Shown: one piece after another, positions 1 to 8,422 of the stretch
Layout: each line of letters opens with the position of its first letter
How positions within the stretch are numbered: the stretch's first letter is position 1
Origin: GCA-2683135 sp964507445
Lineage (GTDB): Bacteria; Planctomycetota; GCA-002687715
DNA length: 64,000 nt
Assembly: GCA_964507445.1 (NCBI GenBank)
Contig: CAZDQF010000009.1
Location: 62,001 to 126,000 of the forward strand
Direction of reading: 5' to 3'
Notes under the pieces: generated by a model
What the model was told of the DNA's origin: nothing
The model's database searches: none
What the model saw: the letters and a program-made list of their open reading frames with translations, nothing else
Made by a program: the position numbers and the translations under genes

Positions 1-1064
1 CTTCCGGCTTCGGGATCATGCGGTTCCGGTTGCTGGCCGCGGGAGCGAGCATCCGGGGTTTCACCTTCAGAGGCTACGGCGGCACCCTCGGGGCCATCCG
101 CCTGGGCAGCACGTCCGGGGGGTTCGAGGCTCATGACGTCGAGATCAGCCACTGCATCTTCGAAGGATCGGCCGGATCCGGCATCGCCACCTTCGGGGCG
201 TCCTCGGCGCTGAAGATCCACGACAACCTGTTCCTCAACAACCTGGACAACGGCCTGTGGTGTTCCGACATCACCTCGAACACCAACCCCTGCGCCATGG
301 GGTCCAGTGGCGGCGAGGTCTACAACAACACGTTCGTCGGCAACGGCAACGGCATCCGGCTGCAGGGTGGTGTCTGGGACGTCTACAACAACATCGTGGT
401 GAACAGCACGGTGAACGGGATCTTCGACTTCGGCCTGGCCGGTTTCCCCGCGGCGGTCGGCAGCTACACCCTGGACTTCAACTGCCTGTTCGGGAACGGC
501 GTCGCTTACGGGGGCGGGTTGGTGGCGGGTCCCGGCGGCATCGCGGCGGACCCCATGTTCGTGAACGCCGCCGCCAACGACTTCCATCTGTCGGCTTCGT
601 CTCCCTGCATCGACGCCGGTCGGTTCATCCTGCCGCCTTACATGGCCTCCGACATGGATGGTGATCCGCGCCAGCTGCCCGGTTCATCGGGGACCTTGCG
701 CTCGGACATGGGCGCAGATGAGTACACCGACGTGAGCCATGTGGTCAGCGCCGCCTCCCTGGGCTTCCCCGTCGCGCAGTTCGACGTCAACGGACCTCCC
801 GGTGACTCGGTGCTGCGAGGCTTCAGCCTGGGACAGGGGAACCTGGTCATCGCTGAGGGGCATTTCCTCCTGGATCTCGCGTCGCTGACGATCCTCGATC
901 CGGTTCCGGTGCCCATCCCCGCAGGGGGAACCTTGATCCTCCCGGTCGGCCTCTCGGGGCTGCCTCCGTCCGCCATCGGGACCCCCGTCTACAGCCAGGC
1001 GGTGGTCTTCGGTGCCGCCGGCGGACGCCTCACCAACTCCTGGACCACCATCATCTGCCCGTAA
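1..1064 (+). CDS. Right-handed beta-helix secreted protein, 3' part
   Basis: The frame is open to the left edge of the window, so the true start and any signal peptide lie outside. The visible ~350 residues begin with Asn/Gly-rich strands (HDNLFLNN, VYNNTFVGNGNGI, VYNNIVVN) at the ~22-residue spacing of right-handed parallel beta-helices such as pectate-lyase folds. These are followed by a short SPCIDAG...DMDGDPR...DMGADEY segment, the motif found at the end of choice-of-anchor Q-type beta-helix proteins. The last ~110 residues are a separate beta-rich domain ending in IICP. The family is extracellular or cell-surface, and carbohydrate binding is possible. No catalytic residues can be assigned. 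Fold is fairly sure, function unknown. Confidence 0.75.
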   Translation, partial: SGFGIMRFRLLAAGASIRGFTFRGYGGTLGAIRLGSTSGGFEAHDVEISHCIFEGSAGSGIATFGASSALKIHDNLFLNNLDNGLWCSDITSNTNPCAMGSSGGEVYNNTFVGNGNGIRLQGGVWDVYNNIVVNSTVNGIFDFGLAGFPAAVGSYTLDFNCLFGNGVAYGGGLVAGPGGIAADPMFVNAAANDFHLSASSPCIDAGRFILPPYMASDMDGDPRQLPGSSGTLRSDMGADEYTDVSHVVSAASLGFPVAQFDVNGPPGDSVLRGFSLGQGNLVIAEGHFLLDLASLTILDPVPVPIPAGGTLILPVGLSGLPPSAIGTPVYSQAVVFGAAGGRLTNSWTTIICP

Positions 1065-1093
1065 CCGCGGGGTGTCGGCCCCTCCTGGTAGTC

Positions 1094-1120
1094 TCTGCTT
1101 GAAAAGCAGACATTTGTCTG
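1094..1120. promoter_or_regulatory. Probable LexA operator: two overlapping palindromes
   Basis: Two perfect inverted repeats overlap just upstream of lexA. The first is TCTGCTT-gaa-AAGCAGA (1094-1110). The second is CAGACA-tt-TGTCTG (1107-1120). They share CAGA and end 30 bases before the lexA start codon, which is where an autoregulatory operator is expected. Neither matches the E. coli CTGT-N8-ACAG box exactly, but LexA boxes differ between phyla. The palindromes are seen directly; assigning them to LexA is inference from position. Confidence 0.6.
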
Positions 1121-1150
1121 GTTTCATGCCGGGCCCTTTGGAGGAGCAGC

Positions 1151-1807
1151 ATGGCCCATACGCCGCCGGGGGAGACCCGGGAGAAGATCATGAGCTGGGT
1201 GAGGGGACGCCTGTCCCGAGGAGAGTCTCCGTCCGTTCGTGAGGTCCAGGCCGCCTTCGGATTCCGCTCCACGGAATCGGCGCGGGCTCATCTGCTGGCG
1301 CTCGTGGCGGAAGGACGGCTGGTCAAGCGGGAGGGTGCTCGTGGGTATCGCCTCCCGGGTCCCCGGTCTTCCGTCTCGGACTCGTCCCAGCCCCGGACCA
1401 GGGTGGCCCTCCTTGGTCGGGTCCCGGCTGGAGGGGTCACTGAAGCGGTGGAGAGCGCCGAAGGCTGGCTGGATATTGCCGGCCACCGCCCCGGTGACGC
1501 CTTGTTTGCCCTTCGCGTGGAAGGGGAGAGCATGCGCGACGCGGGGATCCTGGATGGCGATGTGGTCGTCGTGCGCAGGCAGTCCACCGCCCGCTCCGGT
1601 GACGTGGTGGTGGCCATGATCGACGGGGAGGCGACCGTGAAGGTCCTGAAGCGTCCTCGCACCGGCAACCAGGTGATCTTGGAGCCTCGTAACGACGCCT
1701 ACGACGCCATGACCGTGCCCGCCGCTTCCGTGGTCATCCTCGGCAAGGTGGTGGAGGTGCGTCGGTGGCTCGACGGTGCTCCGCCCCTGGAGGACGAGCC
1801 GCGATGA
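1151..1807 (+). CDS. lexA: LexA-type SOS repressor
   Basis: This 218-residue protein has the LexA layout. An N-terminal winged-helix DNA-binding domain (about 8-68, with SPSVREVQAAFGFRS as the recognition region) is joined to a C-terminal S24 self-cleaving peptidase domain (about 84-208). The Ala-Gly cleavage site is at 93-94 (RVPAGG), the catalytic Ser at 127 (VEGESMRD) and the general-base Lys at 164 (ATVKVLKR). The start is supported by GGAGGAGC at the usual distance. Its stop overlaps the imuA start (ATGA), so it heads an SOS-mutagenesis operon. Overlapping palindromes upstream suggest autorepression. RecA-stimulated cleavage would derepress the operon. A cassette-specific second LexA, rather than the main cellular one, cannot be excluded. 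Confidence 0.92.
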   Translation: MAHTPPGETREKIMSWVRGRLSRGESPSVREVQAAFGFRSTESARAHLLALVAEGRLVKREGARGYRLPGPRSSVSDSSQPRTRVALLGRVPAGGVTEAVESAEGWLDIAGHRPGDALFALRVEGESMRDAGILDGDVVVVRRQSTARSGDVVVAMIDGEATVKVLKRPRTGNQVILEPRNDAYDAMTVPAASVVILGKVVEVRRWLDGAPPLEDEPR

Positions 1808-2436
1808 GCGCACCCTTTGTGTCGTCTCCAGATCCGTCCGCCGCCTGCGTGGAGACCGTCGAGACGGAAGAGGCCTCCACTCCGGGCTGGAGCCTGACCG
1901 AGTTGGAGGGGCGGTTGGTGGAGTTGTCGGGGGATGGGGCGTCCTGCGCCATGAGCTTCGCCATGCTCCTGGTGCGTGACGCCCAGGCTCGTGGTGAGCC
2001 AGTGGCCTGGGTCACCAGTGAGAGGCGGACCTTCTATCCTCCGGATGCTTTCCGGATGGGAGTGGACCTGCGTTCCCTGGTAGTGATCCGGACCAGGGAC
2101 CTGGGGGATGCTCTGCGTGCGGCGGATCGACTGCTTCGTTCGGGATCTCTGGGGCTCTGTGTCGTGGACACGGGGAGCGATCGTCTGCCCCTGTCCCTCT
2201 CGTCGCGGTTGGCCGGGTTGGCTCGCCACCACGCGACCGCCGTGCTCTGCCTCACGGAGAAATCCTCTTGTTCGGCCTCCCTGGGGCCGCTCGTGTCGTT
2301 GCGCCTGCACGGGACGCGGGGCTCCGTGGACGTGGATGGAGAGGTCTGCTGTCGCCTTGATGTCGTCAAGGACCGCCGACGGGGAGGGCGGTGGAGCCAC
2401 GAGGAGGTGTTTCGTGCTCCCGATGGTCTGTGTTGA
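1804..2436 (+). CDS. imuA: ImuA-like protein of the SOS mutasome
   Basis: A 210-residue protein whose start overlaps the lexA stop (ATGA) and which runs into imuB. The fold resembles the RecA-like core of ImuA. A strand-loop-helix at about 40-60 (VELSGDGASCAMSF) stands where Walker A would be, followed by GEPVAWV, a segment spaced like Walker B (SLGLCVVDTG) and an Arg-rich C-terminal region. The P-loop has lost its GK[S/T], so ATP binding is doubtful. In ImuA-ImuB-DnaE2 systems the protein helps deliver the error-prone polymerase. Assignment depends as much on the lexA-imuA-imuB-dnaE2 order as on sequence, since this family diverges fast. An in-frame ATG 39 bases upstream lies inside lexA and is less likely. 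Confidence 0.75.
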   Translation: MSAPFVSSPDPSAACVETVETEEASTPGWSLTELEGRLVELSGDGASCAMSFAMLLVRDAQARGEPVAWVTSERRTFYPPDAFRMGVDLRSLVVIRTRDLGDALRAADRLLRSGSLGLCVVDTGSDRLPLSLSSRLAGLARHHATAVLCLTEKSSCSASLGPLVSLRLHGTRGSVDVDGEVCCRLDVVKDRRRGGRWSHEEVFRAPDGLC

Positions 2437-3907
2437 GCTGCCAGCGTTTCCACTGCAGCTGCTGCTGAAGGATCATCCTGCCTGGGGGCGTGGCCCGGCG
2501 GTGGTGGTGGAGGACGACAGGGCACAGGGGAGAGTCCTCTGTCTCAATGAGGCGGCGTTCAGGCGTGGGGTCGTGGTGGGCATGCGTCACGGCGCTGCGT
2601 TGTCCCTGTGTGGGGATTTGAACGCGGGGGTGGTGCCTCCGTGGCGGGTGGACCAGGAGATCAGGGAGCTCGTCACCGGTCTGCAGACCTTGTCGCCCCT
2701 GGTGTCTCCGGACCCGGAGTCTCCCGGTGTCTTCTTCATCAACGGGAGGGGCCTTGAGCGGTTGTTCCAGGGCCCGGCGGAGCTGGGTCGTCGGGTCCGG
2801 GAGGTCGTTCGAGAGGGGGGCTTCGAGTCTCGGGTGGTGATGGGTTGGACGCGGTTCGGGACACGGGCCGTGGCTTGCGGCGATCATCGGGGGAAGGTGG
2901 TGATCCTTCTGACTCCGGAGATTGAACGAGCCACCGCGCGGCGGGTGCCTCTGGCGCGTCTGCCCATGGCCGCAGGGTTGAGGAAGAGCTTGTCCCGCCT
3001 TGGCATCAGCACCCTGGGTGCCTTCGTGGATCTCCCCGCAGACAGCCTGCGTGCGCGTTTCGGTGATCGTGCCTGGGAGTTGCACGCTCAGGCACGGGGG
3101 ATCCTGCCTCAGGTGTTCGAGGCGTTCCCCTTGCGGGAGCCCCTGGAGTCGCGGCTTGATCTCGAGTGGCCGGAACAGGAGGTGTCCCGTGTCGTGGATG
3201 GTGTTCGAGGCCTGCTCGACCCCTTGCTCGTCCGCGTGAGGGATGAGGGTGCGTTGGTGCGAGAGGTCCGAGTCCTCCTCGCCTTGGATGACGGTCGTCG
3301 AGAAGAGCTGGAGGTCCGCCCTGCGGAGCCTTCTTCGGAACCCGGAATCCTCCTGGAGCTGGTCCGCTTGCGTCTTGCTCGCATGACCCTCCTGTCCGGG
3401 GTCATCGAGATCACGCTCTCTCTCGAGGCGGTGCGTGCGGTTTCTCGGCAGGCCAACCTCTTCGCCGAGAGGCCACGGCGGGATCTGGCAGCCCTGGCCC
3501 GGGCCCTGGCTCGTCTCCGCGCCGAGCTTGGGGAGCAGGCCGTGGTCTCCGCGGAGTTGAAGGAGGCTCATCTTCCGGAGGCGTGTTTTGCCTGGTGTCC
3601 GCACGGGGCCCCGCTGGTGGCAGAGGTCCGGGATGCATCGCAACGACCGTTGGTGCGGTCGATCTTTGCGCGTCCACTTCCCATGGCAGGGCCTTCGGGA
3701 AATGGGCGCGATGACGGCTGGCTTCCTCTGGGTGAGGAGGTCGGCGCGGTGACGGAGATTCGGGGGCCGTTCCTGATCTCCGGTGGATGGTGGCGCCGAG
3801 AGGTGGCTCGTGCCTATCACTGGATCGCCACCACGGATGGGCATCGACTCTGGGTCTACCACGATCGCCGCCGCCTCCGGTGGCTTGCCCATGGGGAGCT
3901 GATCTGA
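2414..3907 (+). CDS. imuB: ImuB, inactive Y-family polymerase-like protein
   Basis: The product is about 497 residues. The N-terminus (MVCVELPAFPLQLLL) is the ImuB version of the Y-family palm start, in which the catalytic DxD is missing. The usual SIDE motif is replaced by SPDPESPGVFFING, so the protein should not polymerise DNA. Palm, thumb (KSLSRLGISTLGAFVDLP, a helix-hairpin-helix) and little-finger regions follow in normal order, then a C-terminal extension. In known mutasomes ImuB bridges the beta clamp, ImuA and DnaE2. GAGGAGG at 2401-2407 is six bases before GTG 2414, which is why I chose that start; ATG 2423 is the alternative. The gene overlaps imuA and sits 24 bases before dnaE2. 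Confidence 0.88.
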   Translation: MLPMVCVELPAFPLQLLLKDHPAWGRGPAVVVEDDRAQGRVLCLNEAAFRRGVVVGMRHGAALSLCGDLNAGVVPPWRVDQEIRELVTGLQTLSPLVSPDPESPGVFFINGRGLERLFQGPAELGRRVREVVREGGFESRVVMGWTRFGTRAVACGDHRGKVVILLTPEIERATARRVPLARLPMAAGLRKSLSRLGISTLGAFVDLPADSLRARFGDRAWELHAQARGILPQVFEAFPLREPLESRLDLEWPEQEVSRVVDGVRGLLDPLLVRVRDEGALVREVRVLLALDDGRREELEVRPAEPSSEPGILLELVRLRLARMTLLSGVIEITLSLEAVRAVSRQANLFAERPRRDLAALARALARLRAELGEQAVVSAELKEAHLPEACFAWCPHGAPLVAEVRDASQRPLVRSIFARPLPMAGPSGNGRDDGWLPLGEEVGAVTEIRGPFLISGGWWRREVARAYHWIATTDGHRLWVYHDRRRLRWLAHGELI

Positions 3908-3923
3908 CCGGCGCTTTCGCCGG
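3908..3923 (+). promoter_or_regulatory. Hairpin between imuB and dnaE2
   Basis: CCGGCG-CTTT-CGCCGG forms a perfect six-base-pair stem with a tetraloop directly after the imuB stop. Its 3' arm borders the only purine-rich stretch (CGGGG) before the dnaE2 start. It could slow translation of dnaE2 or stabilise the mRNA; nothing in the sequence shows which. There is no T-tract, so it is not a terminator. Confidence 0.35.
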
Positions 3924-3931
3924 GGTATGCC

Positions 3932-6900
3932 ATGTACGCGGCGTTGTGGTGCAAGAGCAACCACTCATTTCTTGAGGGCGCCTCCCATCCTCAAGAGTTG
4001 GTGGAGCAAGCGCAGGGTCTCGGGTTGCGTGCCATGGCGGTGACGGATCGGGACGGCGTCCATGGGGTCGTGCGCGCTCATGTGCGAGCGGAGGAGCTGG
4101 GCTTCCCCCTGATCATCGGTTCCGAGGTGACCATGGAGGATCACTCCACGCTGGTGCTGCTGGCTCGTGATCGCCGTGGCTACGGAGACCTGTGCCAGCT
4201 CCTGACTCGCGGCCGGCGGCGATCTCCCAAGGGCCAGAGCGTCGTGTCCTGGGAAGAGGTGTGTGACGCATCAGCCGGGTTGATCGGCTTGTGGGGTGGA
4301 GAGCGCAGCCTGCTGGCGGCGGAAGAGGACCCGGGGGTCGTGGTCAGGTCGCTCAAGGACGCGTTCTCTGACCGCCTGTACGCCATGGTGGCCCGACATC
4401 GCCGGGCGGAAGAGAAGCCCCAGGAGCGCAGGCTCAGGCATCGCGCGGCCCTGCTGAACCTGCCCGTGGTGGCGGCGGTGGAGACCCTGTATCACCAGCC
4501 TCATCGGCGGCGATTGCAGGACGTGCTGACCTGCATCCGAACCGGCTCGACCCTGGCCTCCGCGCGCCGCAGGATCAAACCCAACGCCGCTCATGGCTTG
4601 CTCAGCGGGCGCGCGTTCCTCCGCTTGTTCGAAGATGATCCGGAGGCGGTCGCCCGCACCCTGGAGGTGGCCGATCGCTGTTCGTTCTCCCTCAGGGACA
4701 TTCGTTACGTGTACCCGTGCGAAGACCGCCCTGACGGCTCCACCACGTCCGGTTGGTTGCGCGAGCTCACCTTCAAGGGAGCTCAGGAACGCTACCGGGG
4801 CGGTGTCCCGGGGCGAGTGCGGCAGCAGCTCGAGAGAGAGTTGGAGCTCATCGATGAGCTGGAGTACGGCGGTTATTTCCTGACCATGTGGGAGATCGTC
4901 CGGTTCTGCCGCCGAGAGGAGATCCTCTGCCAGGGTCGTGGCTCTGCGGCGAACTCCGCGGTCTGCTTCTGCCTCGGCGTGACTTCGGTGGACCCGGCGC
5001 GGGTCGATCTCCTCTTCGAACGCTTCCTCTCGAGAGAGCGGGCGGAGCCCCCGGATATCGATCTGGATGTGCAGCATGACCGCCGGGAGGAGGTGGTCCA
5101 GTGGATCTATGAGAAGTACGGGCGCGACCACGCGGCCATGGTCGCGAACATCGTCCGGTATCGCCCGCGGTCGGCGGTTCGGGACGTGGGCAAGGCGCTG
5201 GGCTTTGCCGAGACGTCCATGGATCGGTTCGCGAAGTTGCTCTCCCATCATGGAGGGTTGGGGGCCTCCCTGTTGCCCCAGGCGGGCCTGGACCCGGAAG
5301 AGGAAGCGACGCAGTTGTTGCTGGAGTTGTCGGAGGAGATCCAGGACTTCCCCCGGCACATGTCCATTCATCCCGGTGGGTTTCTTCTCGGTCATGAGCC
5401 GATCACGACCCTCGTCCCGGTGGAGAACGCGGCCATGGAGGGGCGGACCGTGATCCAGTGGGACAAGGAGGATGTGGAGTCCTTGGGGTTGTTCAAGGTG
5501 GACATCCTGGCCCTCGGCGCCCTGTCTCATCTGCAGCTCTGCTTCGATCTGCTGAGGCGGCATCGAGGCATGGCGCTGACCATGGCCGATCTCGGAGACG
5601 ATGATCGTCGTACCTACGAGATGATGAGCCGCGCCGATACGGTGGGCGTGTTCCAGATCGAGAGTCGCGCTCAGATGGCCATGTTGCCTCGCCTCAAGCC
5701 CAAGGGGTTCTACGATCTGGTCGTCCAGATCAGCATCGTGCGCCCCGGCCCCATCTCCGGAGGCATGGTGCACCCTTATCTTCGCCGCCGCCGCGGCGAA
5801 GAGCCGGTGGCCTACCCTCACCCGTCACTGGAGCCGGTCCTGGCCAAGACGTTGGGGGTGCCCTTGTTTCAGGAGCAGGTCATGAGGTTGGCAGTGGTGG
5901 CGGCGGATTACACCCCTGGTGAGGCCGATCAGCTGCGGAGGGACATGGCGGCGTGGCGGCGTGGCGGTCGGATGGAGCAGCATCGAGCGCGTCTGATCTC
6001 CCGCATGGAGGAGAAGGGGATCGAGAAGCAGTTCGCGGAGCGGGTCTTCGAGCAGATCCGTGGGTTCGGTGAATATGGATTCCCGGAGAGCCACGCTGCC
6101 AGCTTTGCGCTCATCACCTACGCGACGGCCTGGATGCGGTGCCATTACCCGGTGGAGTTCGCCTGTGGCCTGCTCAACGCCTGGCCCATGGGGTTCTATT
6201 CTCCGGCCACCATCGTGGACGACGCCAAGCGGCGCGGGGTGGAGACCCTCCCCATAGACGTCACTGTGAGTGAGTGGATGTGCGCCATGGAGCCCCGCGT
6301 CGACGGTGGATTCGCGGTTCGCATGGGGGCCCGTTATCTCAAGGGCATGCAGCGTCGATCCTGGCTGCGGGTGGTGGAGGCGCGCGGGGCCGCTCCCTTT
6401 ACGAGCATTCATGATCTCTCACATCGCACAGGGCTGGGGGAGCCTGCCATGCTGTGCCTGGCGGAGGCCGGGGCGCTGCGATCATTGGAGCCGGATCGGC
6501 GGCAGGCCATGTGGGAGGTGCGCCGTGCCTTCGGCGCCCGGGAGCTGCCCATGCTCGCGGCGGCGCCAGATCCGGAGGTCGTCTTTGAGCCCCTCTCCGA
6601 GGCTGATGAGGTCGGCTGGGATTATGAGACGAGCATCCACAGCACCGGGGGGCATCCCATGGAAGCGGTCCGGGGGCAGTTGCGGGACTCCGGTTTCCAT
6701 GACGCCCGCTCTCTGTGCTCGGTGGCGAGCGGGGCCGAAGTCCGCTTCGCCGGAGCGGTCATTTGTCGTCAGCGTCCGGGGACGGCCAAGGGGGTGACGT
6801 TCTTCACGTTGGAGGACGAGACGGGATTCGCCAACCTGATCGTCTGGAAGAACGTCTTTGAGAAGTTCGCCCTCGTCCTCAAGACGGAGCCAGTGCTGGC

Positions 6901-7015
6901 GGTGAGAGGCAAGGTGGAGTCACAGCAAGAAGCCACGCACTTGATCGTTGAGAGCGCGTGGCGTCCGAGGCTTCGGTGGCGACAGGTGGACGTCGCCAGC
7001 CGCGACTTTCACTGA
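3932..7015 (+). CDS. dnaE2: Error-prone DNA polymerase III alpha subunit DnaE2 (ImuC)
   Basis: A 1,027-residue C-family polymerase of the short, error-prone type. It starts with YAALWCKSNHSFLEGASHP, the DnaE2 version of the PHP domain (about 1-250). The polymerase core carries the catalytic aspartates in PDIDLDVQHD (about 375-384) and FKVDILALGAL (about 523). A helix-hairpin-helix region follows, and near the C-terminus an OB fold (about 935-1000, VRFAGAVICRQRPGTAKGVTFFTLEDE). The length and lack of the long replicative C-terminal tail separate it from DnaE1. As the last gene of the operon it is the mutasome's active polymerase for bypassing DNA damage. Its product depends on ImuA and ImuB in studied bacteria. 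The gene converges on a minus-strand neighbour 13 bases downstream. Confidence 0.95.
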   Translation: MYAALWCKSNHSFLEGASHPQELVEQAQGLGLRAMAVTDRDGVHGVVRAHVRAEELGFPLIIGSEVTMEDHSTLVLLARDRRGYGDLCQLLTRGRRRSPKGQSVVSWEEVCDASAGLIGLWGGERSLLAAEEDPGVVVRSLKDAFSDRLYAMVARHRRAEEKPQERRLRHRAALLNLPVVAAVETLYHQPHRRRLQDVLTCIRTGSTLASARRRIKPNAAHGLLSGRAFLRLFEDDPEAVARTLEVADRCSFSLRDIRYVYPCEDRPDGSTTSGWLRELTFKGAQERYRGGVPGRVRQQLERELELIDELEYGGYFLTMWEIVRFCRREEILCQGRGSAANSAVCFCLGVTSVDPARVDLLFERFLSRERAEPPDIDLDVQHDRREEVVQWIYEKYGRDHAAMVANIVRYRPRSAVRDVGKALGFAETSMDRFAKLLSHHGGLGASLLPQAGLDPEEEATQLLLELSEEIQDFPRHMSIHPGGFLLGHEPITTLVPVENAAMEGRTVIQWDKEDVESLGLFKVDILALGALSHLQLCFDLLRRHRGMALTMADLGDDDRRTYEMMSRADTVGVFQIESRAQMAMLPRLKPKGFYDLVVQISIVRPGPISGGMVHPYLRRRRGEEPVAYPHPSLEPVLAKTLGVPLFQEQVMRLAVVAADYTPGEADQLRRDMAAWRRGGRMEQHRARLISRMEEKGIEKQFAERVFEQIRGFGEYGFPESHAASFALITYATAWMRCHYPVEFACGLLNAWPMGFYSPATIVDDAKRRGVETLPIDVTVSEWMCAMEPRVDGGFAVRMGARYLKGMQRRSWLRVVEARGAAPFTSIHDLSHRTGLGEPAMLCLAEAGALRSLEPDRRQAMWEVRRAFGARELPMLAAAPDPEVVFEPLSEADEVGWDYETSIHSTGGHPMEAVRGQLRDSGFHDARSLCSVASGAEVRFAGAVICRQRPGTAKGVTFFTLEDETGFANLIVWKNVFEKFALVLKTEPVLAVRGKVESQQEATHLIVESAWRPRLRWRQVDVASRDFH

Positions 7016-7028
7016 CCTGGTGCGAGCC

Positions 7029-7478
7029 CTACCCGTCTCGAGAGCTGAACGGCACGACGTCCGCCCAGTCCCCCTTGGCCAGAGGAGAGCGGGCGATGGC
7101 TGCGAGGCCGCGGCGGATGGCGTCCTTGCTCGTCCCGTTGGTCTCCCGCAGTCCCAGGGTCCAGAGTTTCTCGTCGATCTCGGGTGGGAACAGGGTGTCG
7201 ACGTTCCAGGCGGCGAGGCCGATCCACTTCCCGTCGACGAAGTCCACGAGTTCCGTGAGGGTCAAGTGGGTCGCGCCGCGGAGGTCGGCGCCGCGGAGGT
7301 CCGTGCCGCGGAGGTCCAGCTTGCGAAGGTTGGCGTTGCGAAGGTCGGATTCCCTGAGGTCGGCGCCGACGAGGTCGTTGCCGGCGTCCAACAGGTTCGT
7401 GAGGGCTGATCCGCGAAGGTCTTGCTTCCTGAGGTTCATCCGAAGGCTCTCTTGATCAGGTGGGAGTGACTGAGCCAC
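7029..7478 (-). CDS. Pentapeptide-repeat protein
   Basis: A 149-residue protein with about nine tandem pentapeptide repeats of the A(D/N)LRx type at roughly 14-70 (DLRES DLRNA NLRKL DLRGT DLRGA DLRGA). A non-repetitive C-terminal domain of ~80 residues follows, containing WIGLAAWNVDTLF. The DNA shows matching ~15-base imperfect direct repeats. The repeats should form a short right-handed quadrilateral beta-helix. Some relatives protect gyrase or topoisomerase IV, others are of unknown role; this one is too short and too far from other genes to decide. The listed GTG start adds 13 residues; ATG at 7439 would begin exactly at the repeats. No signal peptide, so it is probably cytoplasmic. Confidence 0.8.
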   Translation of the reverse strand: MAQSLPPDQESLRMNLRKQDLRGSALTNLLDAGNDLVGADLRESDLRNANLRKLDLRGTDLRGADLRGATHLTLTELVDFVDGKWIGLAAWNVDTLFPPEIDEKLWTLGLRETNGTSKDAIRRGLAAIARSPLAKGDWADVVPFSSRDG

Positions 7479-7750
7479 ACGGCTCTGCCGGAAACGTACC
7501 CTCCGCTGACGACTCGGGTCGAAGGAAACGACCTCCCCATTCCGGGTCCGTCGGCGCGCTTTATCGGTGAGCGTCCGGGATTGAATGGGAGCGTCCGGCG
7601 CGGATTTTCCGGGCCCCAGGACCTTGGTGTCGCTCGTTCATGAGCGTCGACTCGTTGTCCTTGCGCCGTGAGCGGATGGCGCTGCCCAACCCTATCCGTG
7701 GGAGCGGGTATGAGGCGCTCGCATTCACTCCGCCGGAGTCGGTGCCTGGT

Positions 7751-8377
7751 TCAGAACAGGGCGATCGCGAAGGTGGCGTCGTCTGCGGGGGGTGGGTCCT
7801 GCAAGGCGGAAGCCACGGACTGAGCGATGGTCTCCGCTGGGCCGTTGGCCCGGAGAAAGGCGTCCATCTGTCGCTCCGGGAACTCGCCCCAGACGCCGTC
7901 GGTCATGAGGGCGAGGCCTCGGATGTCCTCGGTGCGCGGGAGCGACCGGCCGACGGCCTTCATGTTGGGGATCCCTACGGCGTTCGCGAGATAGCGTCCT
8001 TTCACCTGGTCCTCGGTGAGTTGTTCGACTCCATGATCCCGGAGGACGAAGATGCGGCCGTCACCGACGTGCATGTGGAGGATCCGGTCCTTCTGGACGA
8101 CGACCGCGTCCAGGGTGGTGAACAGCTTGCGGCCGTCGGTTCGTAGACTCTGCTGGGCCTGACCGATGGCGAACCTGAGGCTGTGGCGATCGATGGGCTC
8201 GGCCGCGATCAGGTGCTCGACGAACTCTTCCACGGCCATCCGTGAGGCAACGCCGCCGTCATCGCAGTGGGTGACCCCGTCGCAGACCACCATGAGCCCA
8301 CGCTCGAGGTCCGTGACGTGGGCGTCCTGGTTGTGGTCTTTCCGTCGCCCTCGGATGCTGAACGCCGCCATGTCCAT
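7751..8377 (-). CDS. PP2C-family Ser/Thr protein phosphatase
   Basis: At 208 residues this is a minimal PPM/PP2C domain with no extra modules. The metal-binding and catalytic motifs appear in order: RKDHNQDA (about 12-19), VVCDGVTHCDDGG (about 30-42), HVGDGRIFVLRDHG (about 101-114), LMTDGVWGEF (about 157-166) and DDATFAIALF at the C-terminus. These acidic residues bind the two Mn/Mg ions. It would remove phosphate from Ser/Thr residues in the cytoplasm. No partner kinase is encoded in the window, so the substrate is unknown. The PHP-domain gene lies 45 bases upstream on the same strand, so the two may be cotranscribed. Confidence 0.9.
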   Translation of the reverse strand: MDMAAFSIRGRRKDHNQDAHVTDLERGLMVVCDGVTHCDDGGVASRMAVEEFVEHLIAAEPIDRHSLRFAIGQAQQSLRTDGRKLFTTLDAVVVQKDRILHMHVGDGRIFVLRDHGVEQLTEDQVKGRYLANAVGIPNMKAVGRSLPRTEDIRGLALMTDGVWGEFPERQMDAFLRANGPAETIAQSVASALQDPPPADDATFAIALF

Positions 8378-8422
8378 GAGTTCAACGCTACCAACCGGTG
8401 AGGGCTTGGGAAGCGGACAGCG

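Noticed and set aside
2366..3964. A 532-codon minus-strand frame antisense to imuB
   Set aside because: A shadow of imuB with biased composition and no recognisable motif.
7560..7600. GAGCGTCCGG repeated twice upstream of the pentapeptide-repeat gene
   Set aside because: Only two copies, no palindrome, and such 10-mers are common by chance in this GC-rich DNA.
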